Assembly: GCA_948144175.1 (NCBI GenBank)
Contig: CANXME010002001.1
Location: 3,286,501-3,350,500 of the forward strand
DNA: 64,000 nt
Source: Closterium sp. NIES-65
Taxonomy: Eukaryota; Streptophyta; Zygnematophyceae; Desmidiales; Closteriaceae
Reading direction: 5' to 3'
The notes beneath the pieces are model-generated. The model saw only the letters and a list, made by a program, of their open reading frames with translations, ran no database searches and was not told where the DNA came from. Every line of letters starts with the position of its first letter. The first letter of the stretch is position 1. A program made the translations under genes and the position numbers. Below are positions 55,272 to 64,000 of this stretch, one piece after another.

Positions 55272-58230
55272 CTAGCTTGCTACGTGATACACACCTGACC
55301 CCCCATATTTCCCCTTACATTTCTTCCGGGTATGCTCCGTCGAGCCACAGTCACCGCACTTGTATCTCCGTTTAGGGGCTTCACGCCTTCGGTTTGATTG
55401 TGGCCGCCCTGCTCCTCTCTGCACAAAAATAGGAGGATCACAAACTCCCTCCTCAACTGGCTCGTTTTCAGCAATAACCGTGTCTACACACAAATACGGA
55501 ATGAGAGACCCATAAGTCTTTTTCCAGTTGTCGGCCTTCCAATACCTGGAAATAAAGGGTATAGGATCCATTCCCCTCTCGCGTAAGTGTGCAAATGCAT
55601 GTGAGCATGGGAACCGATACTCCTGCCAGTTTTTGCATTCGCACGATCTCTCTCCGACATCATTGTTGAAGGATAGAGGACGTGGATCCAGCAGGGAGCC
55701 CTTGTTTCGAACCTCTGCATTGCTTGGACCATTGCGTGTGACCCTGTAGCCACGGCTTCGGTTCTTTTTCAGCTCAAACCGCTTCTCACCCTCGACCGTC
55801 AACGTATGCTGCCAGTTTAAAGATCTACGCTGTCCATCCGAGTAGATATGTGCCATCCAGTCCCACATGCCAGCCATTACGTACGTCACGGGCAGAATAC
55901 GGATCTTCTTGATAGCGTTGTTTATGGACTCCACCATTTGGCTGCTGTAGATACCAAAGCGACACGTGGGGGCATAACACCGTGCCCATTGCTTGATGAA
56001 GACTGTAATCTTCTTTTTCCTCTTGTACCTGGGGCCATCCTGTCCCGTGCGAACGATTATACCTGCACCTTCCTCCATCTGGTCCCCAGCCCCTTGCTGA
56101 GCATCCGCATTGCCCAATCCACCCAACCCCGTCTCAGGACCGCCGGTTACGTCCGCACTTCGTCCTGCTTCGTTCCGTCGACCCATGGGGGGGGGAACAC
56201 GGTGCTGAAGTGTTGGATGACGTTGTGTTTGGCTCTCTTGCGTTGGCAAATGAGGGTCGGTTGTTGCCCTGTTGTCGAAGACACTGGTCCTTCCAACCCT
56301 TGCATCCCGTTTCCCTCTAAGGATCTCCTTCCGCCTTTGCCGCATCTTGGCCGCTTGTTGCGCAGCTGCGTTGGATAGCGTTGGATCAGTCAGCGTAGTG
56401 GTGGGATGTGAGCAGTGGCCATTATCTGTACTGTCCTCATCCCCGGAATCCTCCCCGCAGCTGATCTGACTCCCGTCCTCCACCTCGAACTGGTCATTGA
56501 ACACTTCTGGTGTGGCATCTGTTTCCGGTTGAATATCGTCCAAAGGTGCCGGCTCGTGTCCTTGGTTATCGCCTGCAAACGAAGGGAGCACAGATGTTGG
56601 TGTGGTCTCTTGAGCCGATGAATCAACAATGTCGGCAGCCAGCGAATGGGGCATGGAGGGAAAGGTGTGGTTAGCGGTATCATCAGCCGCCATTGTTTGC
56701 TGCTGCTCTCCCCTGCTTTGACATCGTCTTTGCCGCCGCAACTCTATCCTCGCCTTTCTTGCCTGTTTTGCGGCACTATTCATGCTCCTTAACTCATCTC
56801 CTGACTCTGGCACGCTAGCTCGTCGGTTGGTTTTGCGTCGGCCACCGGTCTGTTGCGCACGACCTTCTTCAACCCCGAAAAGATAGTTAGCCATTGCGGC
56901 GCACTGCTGCCGGCATCTCCTCACGAGTTTCCCAAACTTCGCCTTGGTGCGGCAGTTGGCGAGCTTCTTGAAGAGGTCCGAGGCGTTGGGCCCAAACTTT
57001 AGCACATTTTGCTCCAAATGCCAGCTGCAGAAGTAGTGGGGAAGCTGCAATGGGAACACTTCTTTAACAGCAGGAATCAACCCCTTGTCACGGTCACTAA
57101 TAAGGGAGGCATTCTGTGTGGTTGGCCAAGATGGAATATGCTTCAACAAGTTCTCACAAAACCACTTCCAACTATCCTTATTCTCACTCTCGCATAGGCC
57201 GTACACAAGTGGAACAAGCTGGTTATTGCCATCCTTAGCAGCTGCAACCAAGAGCGTAGCACGCTGTGCCCGAATGAGAAACGTGCCATCCATACCAATG
57301 ACCGGTCGACAGAACCTTAGGGCAGTTTTTGATGCCGATGGGGCGGCAAAAGCACGGAAGAAAGCGTGATCCTTTGTCACAAGGTCGAGCGTTGCTTCAG
57401 GGTCAATCGCCCTGAAGCGTTCCAACAGGCGAGGGATGTAACGAAACGATGTTTTCCAATCTCCAAACCGCTCCTTCAACATCTTTTCCCTGAGCCTGCG
57501 ATGATTGGTGATAACGTGCAAGACAATATAGGCATGTAGCACGAACATGAGAGACATCGTGTGGGTAATCATGAACATTTCTTTATGGTACACGGATGAG
57601 ATGGAAGGTTGGGAACCACAATAGAATGCTATAATACTTACCTCCAAGATTGATGATAACTGATGTCAGGACCGCCGGTCGACGCAATCTGATCCTTGTA
57701 AGTCCCGGGAGGGTGATGTGGAGCGGCGTGGACAAGGTTCCCATGATGACGCTGTAGATATGGTACTTTATTTGTAGTGTGGTTGACGTAGCGGTCCCGA
57801 TCAACGGGTGAGCAACAATGAGATGTTGGGGCGGACAGTTTATTAACACGCCAAAACCCACCCGCTCCGTCAGTTGAGTACTCACACCGCCACTTGCAAG
57901 CTGGTTTACGTCGCTCATGGTGACTCATGCATATAGCGTTGGCTCTGTTTGGCCTACTCTTTGAAACCCTAAAACCGAAGTTGTGGGCTACCGAATAATC
58001 TTCCAACGCCTCGTACAGAAATTTCTTCGAGGAGTACAGTTGACCTTCACACAACGGGGCTCGATCGTTGGTGGCGAATGGTGGCGAGGGTTATCTTCAT
58101 CCGTCATATTTCGGAGCAATGCACGGTACATATCACTCTGCTTGGGCTCTCCAGTGCCAACAAAACAAAACTCCGTATCTTCGTCGCCTGAGTCGTACTC
58201 TGTGTTAGTACTATTAGATGACGAACCCAT
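55272..58230 (-). CDS. MULE transposase with a large linker insertion
   Basis: The start is taken at MGSSSNSTNTEYDSG (58230). The MURA-type N-terminal region follows (EGQLYSSKKFLYEALEDYSV; FGFRVSKS). A one-base frame change or tiny intron lies near 58050. An intron 57636-~57503 splices HQSWR to LREKML in phase. The DDE core shows VIGMDGTF (first Asp), SLISDRDKGL (second Asp), the family's CxxH as FCSWHLEQN, and the Glu in SSQMVESINNAIK. Between CxxH and the Glu lies an insertion of about 270 low-complexity residues. C-terminal are a SWIM finger (CECKNWQEYRFPCSHAFAHL) and a CCHC-like knuckle (YKCGDCGSTEHTRKKC). It catalyses cut-and-paste transposition. Activity is uncertain because of the frame change. 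Confidence 0.87.
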
Positions 58231-59032
58231 TGCGGCTAGTAGAAACGTTCCAACTGAATTACCTCCTAGAAGAGATACGGGAACAAAGTAGGATGTCAAC
58301 CCTAAAACGACGAGAGAATAGGGTGTGTGAGGTGTGTTGCATCACTTAAAAAAAAAAAAGCGCGGGATATTGACTTAGCGTTTCAATTTGACTCTTATTG
58401 GCCAGAGGTTTTGTTTCGGCGTGTGTACCCTTTGTAGCATTGGTGAGTTTAAACATATATTCCATTTCCAGTAGCGCGATCTCATATGGGCGTGACCCTA
58501 TATGAGCGCGCCTGATTGGACGCGGAAGATCAGAAAAGGGCCCGCGCATAGAGTCGACCAATCACACGCGCTCTGTAATTGGTCGCGCGTCTGGACAGTC
58601 GTGCAATTGAGTATATGATCGGGGATTCATATCTCTATGCGCGGATTGGTCAATCATTGGACCGAAAATGAGCGCGACTGTTCGCCGAACATGATCGTGT
58701 TGATTATTGTCGTGTATTCGAACGATGACGTGGCCGCTCTCGTGCACGTCACCCAGCCGAAAAAATCGGGCGGAAAAACACACGCCACGTTTTTGCGGGA
58801 AGAGTTACGAACGACGTGAGAAAAGCAGGGCTAAAAGCCGGTTTTGGGTAATGTGCCGGATAAAAAAAAAGCCAGAGGAAACCTCTGGCAAGACCACTCG
58901 AGCAATTATCATCAAATTGTCCGACTACGGTAGCAAATTGAGCCTACGTGTGCAACGGCAAATCACCGTTTCCGGGTCTGGAGAAAATCTCTCATTCTGT
59001 GTTCTCGAAGAATCCACTTTCATTTGTTGAAC

Positions 59033-59983
59033 ACAGCTCACTCCGGGCGTGTTCAGAGAGGAATGGGAACGGACACGCTTCTTGAACACACACAGTAACC
59101 CGCGTGGTGAGGCTCGAACTGATTTTGCGACAAACTGTGCTGTATTTGCGACGAATGGCTGTATTTGCGACGAGCTCAAACTGACAAATCTCAAATGACC
59201 TAGTTCGCCCGAACGAAGAACAAGCAGCATTTTGGCCCTGTTCTGTAGGCGTTAATTTGGCAAAAATCGAGCAGCGCGGAATCTTCTGTAATAGGCAGAA
59301 ATTATGTTATCAAGGTTCAGGATAGCCGAATCTTCCCGAGCCTGGCCGAATCACGTTAAACGCGAATGCCAACAGAACACCACTTGTTGGTCCGCACCAC
59401 GTCAACCGCACGAGGCTTCCTGCACGCTTCCTCACCAGGCAAATGTCCGCGCAAGTTTAACCCAGCCAAATCATCCTCGGGAGCTGGCGTCAGCCTCCCC
59501 ACAAGTTATGCGGGGCAGCAACATCCACGCAATTCAGCCAGTACGAATGCGCCTAAAAAATACTTGGAAGTTTACCGCGGTCAAATTGGTGCCGAACCCT
59601 AAACTCCTGCAGAACAACGCCTTCGTGTTCCAGACTGCCCAAACGAAACGAGGCAGTACAGATCGTGTTCCATTCCTCACGTCGGGTCAATCAGAATAGC
59701 GTCGGTTCCTTATGAAGCAATACAATACGGTGCTTTCTGGTTTGGAAACCATGTTGGTATTTACAATCCCTGACGCATTCTACGTTCTCGTGTGCCAAGC
59801 CAAACAAGCTTATCAGGTGCTCAAGGCGCATGGTTCGTTTTGCCTCCCCTAATCCCCCGCTCCCTCCGTCTATGGTCACTTTTTCTTGAAAAGGCTAAAT
59901 AGCTGAAACCTTGTGATTAAACCACAGCCGACTGTTTCTGCCGTCCTTGCGCAAAAGAGGGAGAAACTAGCAGTCAATCCATA
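59033..59983. other. Intergenic region upstream of MED6
   Basis: I see no supportable gene. It contains the outer arm of the insertion-site palindrome and the MED6 promoter, in which no clear TATA box is visible. If the ABC gene has an exon upstream of the MULE, it could lie here, but none was recognised. Confidence 0.4.
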
Positions 59984-61364
59984 ATGGCGGCATTTCCACC
60001 GCAAAATCCGCCGGGGCCTCCGCAACCGGCCGTGCCGTCATTAGATCTCACGGGCCTATGTTTTCGCGACCAAATATTTCTAAATTTCGTTGGCGGATGC
60101 CTCGTGCCGGGTAACGTGTTTGACTATTTCGCTAACTCGCCGTTCTACGATCGCACGTGCAACAATGAGCAGCTGAGGATGCAGGGCATTCATCCTCTTG
60201 ACACAGCGCGCCTCAGGTAGGTGTTGTCTCAGTTAAGCATTTGTGCTAGGTCATGTTCGTGCGTCAAAATCCTTGCCTCTGGTGCATCTGCGTTTCCGTT
60301 GTGGAGAGCTCATTTGGTTCTGACTCTCCAGCCATTTTGCCTTTGAAAGGAGAGTCCGCTTTCTAGGCAACTCTAGATATAAACTACGTCCACACCACAG
60401 CAACTCAAACATGGGAACTGCACACAAGTCTTCCTCCTATGGGGCTTCATGTTCTGAGCTGTCTCATGTTATGGCGCTTACTCCTACGCAGGCGCATACT
60501 CCTATGCTGGTTCTTACTCCTATGCTGGCCCATATTCTTATGCTTTTTCTTACTCCTACGCTGGTGTTTACCCCGACCATCATCTTACCCCTATGGTGGC
60601 ACTTTATTTCCTCCCCCCCTTCCCCCCTCTCACCCCCACCCCCACCCCACCCCTCTCACCCTTCTCTTCCCTTCTCTTTTCCAGCATCCTGGAAGAGGGT
60701 GTGATTGTTTGCTGCACATGGAGCAGATTTGAGACGTATTACAAACCGTTTCCTCCTTGTTCTCTTGTCCAGGGTGTTGGGGTGGAAGTTCTCGCTTCAC
60801 ATGGCCACAGAAGCACTTTGACTCCTCCACGTGTTGAGACGTCTCACCACTTGTTTCTTCCCCGTCCCCTCGTCTAGGCATATGGTGGGTTGGGATGGGT
60901 GGAAGTACTCGCTGCACATGGCTGGCGCAAAAGCTGCTTCGAATCATCCTTGCTTAGAAACGTCTCACAACAAACCGTTTCTTCCCTTTCCCCTCAAATA
61001 GGGAGGTGAAGTGGGAGTGTTTGCTGCAAATGGCTGGCGTAGGAGCCGCTTCCAATTCTCCTTGTTTGAAAATGTCTCACAAGAACCCGTTTCTTCCCTC
61101 TCCCCTCGTCCAGGGAGATGGTGGGATGGGAATATTCGCTGCACATGGCGCAGGAGCCTCATCTGTTCGTGTTGCGGAAGCAGAAAAGGGACGGTCCAGA
61201 TCGCACCACGCCCGTGGCTGCATACTACATCCTGGATGGGTCCATCTACCAGGCCCCTTCACTGCATGCCGTTATTGGTTCTCGGATCGTGAGTCACTCT
61301 GTCAGTCTAACAGTCAGTCGGGCATTCAGTCAGTCAGTCAGTCAGTCAGTCAGTCAGTCAGTCA

Positions 61365-61407
<43 letters not shown>

Positions 61408-62947
61408 AGTCAGTCAGTCAGTCAGTCAGTCAGTCAGTCAGTCTGTTTGCCTGTCTGTCTGTCTGTCTGTCTGTCAGGCCGTGTCAGGCCATGCCATGTG
61501 CTTCTGTGTGGTGAGGCGTGTCTACTCTAGACCATGCCGTGCCACTGGTAGCCTACCCCATGCTGCTGAGCCGCTGCTAACCATGCTCTCACTGCCTCTC
61601 ATTTCGCTATGACGCTGCTGGCCATGCTCTCACTGCCTCTCATTTCGCTATGACGCTGCTGGCCATGCTCTCACTGCCTCTCATTTCACTGTGACGCTGC
61701 TGGCCATGCTCTCACTGCCTCTCATTTCGCTATGACGCTGCTGGCCATGCTCTCACTGCCTCTCATTTCGCTATGACGCTGCTGGCCATGCTCTCACTGC
61801 CTCTCATTTCGCTATGACGCTGCTGGCCATGCTCTCACTGCCTCTCATTTCGCTATGACGCCGCATGGCCATGCTCTCACTGCCTCTCATTTCACAAAGA
61901 TGCTGCTAGGCATGCCCTCGCTTCCCACCTGTGCTGTTACCTTCCTCCAATTCTCTCGTTTCCTTCTTCCTCCTCACCTGTCTATCAATTCCTTTGTTGC
62001 AGTTCTTATTTCGCCCCTCCGCTCCTCTTCTCTTTTCATCCCCGACGCTTTCAATTTCAATCCAGTCCCAATTCTCAATCTCATGCCTTGTCCTCATTCC
62101 TCCCTCTTCCCCCTCCCCCCTCATCCCTCCTCCCCTCCCCCAGTGCCGTGCCCTGCATCATCTCCGGGCAGCCTTTTCTATGACCCGGGCGGCTCTCGAC
62201 AATCCCGAAGCTGCCCGGCCAAAAGAAGGTATGGGGCACGGTGGGAACGATGGGTTTCTGCAGAGATCATAGCTACTACAAGGAACAACAGGGTTGTTCC
62301 ATCCTCTTCCCACCTTCCTCACTTCTCATGTCACCCCAGCAGAGCGGTCAGAGTCGGAAGGGGCGTCAGTTGAAGCCCCTGACACGCCAGCAGCATCAGA
62401 GGCAAAGCCAACCGCAGCAGACGTGAGGGAGATGGCACGACTGGACCACGTGATTATGAACGTTGTCAGGAAGCTCACCCCAGCTCCACCTCCCCCAGAT
62501 ATCGCCTTGCCGGCACTGCCACAACCAGCAGCAGCAGGTGAAGCAGCAACGGCAGAGGACAAGACGGGAGGGGCAGGTACCGCTGCTGCTAGTGCTGCTG
62601 CTGCTGGTGCTGCTGCTAGTGCTGGAGGTGGTGCTGCTTCTGCTGTTGCCCCTGCAACTGGTGCTGGGGCGGCTTCAGGGGCTGGGAAGAAAGCAGGGGC
62701 AGGTAAAGCGTCAACAGCAAGGAAGGCAGGGACAGCAAAGGCAAGAGCTGGGTCAGGTGCTAAGGCTGGTGCTGCATTGAAGAGTGGTGGCGCTTCTGCC
62801 GGTGCTGGTGCTGGTGGTGTTGGTGCCAGTGGTGGTGGTGGTGCTGTTGCTGCTAGTGGAGGAGGGACCAAGACAACAAAAGCAGTGAATCTGAAGCCCA
62901 CACAAGAAGGGGAAGTACGGAAAGTGAAGAAGGCCAGAAAGGCTTAG
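59984..62947 (+). CDS. MED6: Mediator complex subunit 6
   Basis: Four exons: 59984-60216, 61114-61288, 62144-62228 and 62340-62947. Phases are 2, 0, 1 and the protein is 366 residues. Exon 1 carries DLTGLCFRDQIFLN, VFDYFANSPFYDRTCNNEQL and IHPLD. Exon 2 carries EYSLHMAQEPHLFVLRKQKR and YYILDGSIYQAP. Exon 3 carries ALHHLRAAFSMTRAAL. This is the full MED6 fold. MED6 is a head-module subunit linking Mediator to RNA polymerase II. The last exon encodes a long Ala/Gly/Ser/Lys-rich tail (over 150 residues) not typical of the family. Intron 1 holds four truncated copies of the exon-2 start, and intron 2 holds a CAGT microsatellite and a 41-bp array. Gene order with the MULE and ABC gene is not informative. 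Confidence 0.93.
60685..61113 (+). repeat. Four truncated upstream copies of the MED6 exon-2 start
   Basis: The complete exon starts at 61114. Acceptor-plus-exon fragments start at 60685, 60773, 60878 and 61002 (spacings 88, 105, 124 and 112 bp to the real exon). Each has a CTTCCC/CCCCTC tract, an AG, and ~35 nt resembling GATGGTGGGATGGGAATATT..GCTGCACATGGC. After each fragment comes a variant of TTGAGACGTCTCA (best at 60834-60846), then the next pyrimidine tract. Confidence 0.9.
61310..61480. repeat. (CAGT)n / (CTGT)n microsatellite
   Basis: About 30 CAGT units, interrupted once, run into ~8 CTGT units in MED6 intron 2. Both can fold as slipped structures. Confidence 0.95.
61581..61915. repeat. 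41-bp x 8 tandem array in MED6 intron 2
   Basis: CCATGCTCTCACTGCCTCTC recurs every 41 bp from 61581 to 61869. The unit includes ATTTCGCTATGACGCTGCTGG. The last two units have diverged. Confidence 0.95.
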
Positions 62948-63650
62948 GATATGTTCCGCTGTTGTGGTTTTAGTTGGCTGGGTGATATGTGGTGTATACA
63001 ATGCCTTTCAACAAGTACACCACAGGAGCATGTCAGAGGATTATAGCAGGTTCCAGTATTTTTCTCAAAGCATCAAGCAAGGTGATGAATCAATATGAGA
63101 GGGCATTTTCCACAAGCCAGTGCATCTCTCGATGCATAGGTATATATTTACAATGCATAGCAGGGTACAGGCATTGGCCCTGCAATCCCACCCGTCTTGC
63201 ACTGTCAGTGTTCCCCCATGACTCATGCAGATATCAAGCTACAGCATCTGGGAACAAACACCTTCAGGCAGCCCGTCTCCATATTTCTGCAAAAATCCCA
63301 CACTTTTTTCTCCCCGCCCCCCTCTTTTCCCCCCTGTTTCTCCCCATTTCCCCCCTTCCTCCCCCCTTTCCTTCCCCTTCCCCCATCCCCTTTTTCCCCT
63401 TCACGACCTCACTTTCCCCTACTTCCGCTTTATCAACTCACTTTGTACAATTTCCGACCAGCAAATGCCCAACCTGTGTAGGGCTCGTAACGTAACTCGC
63501 TTTTTGCCCCAGCCAACCATGTTCCCACAGGTCCCCCGCCCCGCCCACCCCATCTTCTTGCGTAAAAGGTTGAATGTAAACGTAGTGAATGTGAACGGAG
63601 TATCGTGTCCCTTGACCTGCCCGCCGTTTGTTTAATCTCCTCTCCGCAGT
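62948..63650. other. Intergenic region, MED6 3' flank
   Basis: I see a C/T-rich stretch at 63290-63420 and no gene. MED6 and the next gene are convergent. Confidence 0.5.
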
Positions 63651-63857
63651 TTATTCCTGCATCATTAAATGCCGCGCGCCGAAAAAAGTGGCGGCGAGCA
63701 GCACGGCCACGATTCCCGCCACCACCAGGGTCGCGGCGGTGTAGCTTCCGCGTTCGCCGGGCTGCTTCCAGAGCGTGTCGTGCGCGTGGCGTGCCTTGCG
63801 GTGATCGTGCCCCTCGTGCCGCCCCATAACGCGCCGACGCTCGGCCGACGGTGGCAT
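63651..63857 (-). CDS. Small single-span membrane protein
   Basis: The minus-strand frame begins MPPSAERRRVMGRHEGHDHR at 63857 and ends at 63651, 68 residues. A His/Arg-rich N-terminus is followed by one C-terminal membrane span (AATLVVAGIVAVLLAATFFG) and a short tail. A good acceptor (TGTTCAG) lies just upstream of the ATG, so the leader is probably spliced and the first exon lies further upstream. A start at the internal Met (MGRHEG) is also possible. I do not recognise the family. Tail-anchored topology is an inference. Confidence 0.5.
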   Translation of the reverse strand: MPPSAERRRVMGRHEGHDHRKARHAHDTLWKQPGERGSYTAATLVVAGIVAVLLAATFFGARHLMMQE

Positions 63858-64000
63858 GTGACGGACCTCTGAACACGCGGGAAGAAGGGTACAAGGAAAG
63901 AAAAGTGAATGACAGGAGTTTGAATTGGGTGTGAGAGCGGAGGAGTGGAGAAGAGAGGTTACTGCGAAAACGGAAGGCTGAAAACGCTGCATAATGGAAA

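Larger units (their letters stand above)
49310..58991. mobile_element. Mutator-like element (MULE), 9.7 kb, long TIRs
   Basis: The terminal inverted repeats, 49310-49757 and 58547-58991, begin GAGATTTTCTCCAGACCC and are nearly identical over ~445 bp. A more diverged inner part follows. The interior encodes a MULE transposase (55272-58230) and a Ulp1-like protease (50189-53409), both on the minus strand. MULEs with Ulp1-like genes are known from plants (the KI/Kaonashi type). It lies 225 bp upstream of the first recognised ABC exon, in a 5' intron or the promoter of that gene. Confidence 0.93.

Noticed and set aside
59304..59699. 131-codon plus-strand frame upstream of MED6
   Set aside because: No recognisable domain, no splice support and ordinary codon composition. 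It is probably chance.

Overview
This is a nuclear window from a streptophyte plant. The genes point to a streptophyte green alga, possibly a zygnematophyte, or an early-diverging land plant. An expansin, a GT61/EOGT-like glycosyltransferase, a RUS3-like DUF647 protein, a full-size PDR/ABCG transporter and a MED6 subunit lie beside a Copia element primed by initiator tRNA-Met and a large MULE. Splice sites are GT-AG (one is GC-AG), and introns are packed with micro- and minisatellites. The species cannot be named from the sequence.

Layout. 0-8 kb: two paralogous CHRD-domain genes on the minus strand (A, 161-1820, and B, 6441-8042) flank an intronless expansin (4501-5400, plus). 8.9-15.3 kb: RUS3-like gene (minus). 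16.7-22.4 kb: GT61 gene (plus), divergent from RUS3. 22.3-32.3 kb: a tandem segmental duplication carrying the GT61 3' end plus a coiled-coil gene with an NFKBIL1-like C-terminus. Copy A (23.2-27.0 kb) is decayed and copy B (28.5-31.6 kb) looks intact. 32.5-33.0 kb: a 512-bp MITE-like element. 33.1-49.1 kb: a PDR/ABCG gene (minus). Its ~9.5-kb 5' intron holds a Copia with one LTR difference and several +1 frameshifts (40.0-47.1 kb). 49.3-59.0 kb: a MULE with ~445-bp inverted repeats carrying a transposase and a Ulp1-like protease fused to an AP2 domain. It sits in the centre of an older small palindrome. 60.0-62.9 kb: MED6 (plus, four exons). The window ends with a small membrane-protein gene (minus).

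The most unusual signal is structural. In both CHRD genes, RUS3, GT61 (two exons) and MED6, the polypyrimidine tract, AG acceptor and first 20-150 nt of one exon are repeated in tandem. The truncated copies lie upstream of the one complete exon, and the same polarity is seen on both strands. Alongside these arrays is a family of perfect palindromes, TTTTGAG-NNNN-CTCAAAA, whose core is ACGT, TCGA, GCGC or AATT. Many sit inside or at the junction of tandem duplications. I saw none in the transposon block between 32 and 59 kb. Together they suggest a palindrome-associated duplication process that is remodelling host introns.

No rRNA, tRNA, CRISPR or prokaryotic feature was seen. Exon borders come from manual splice-phase reasoning without transcripts.
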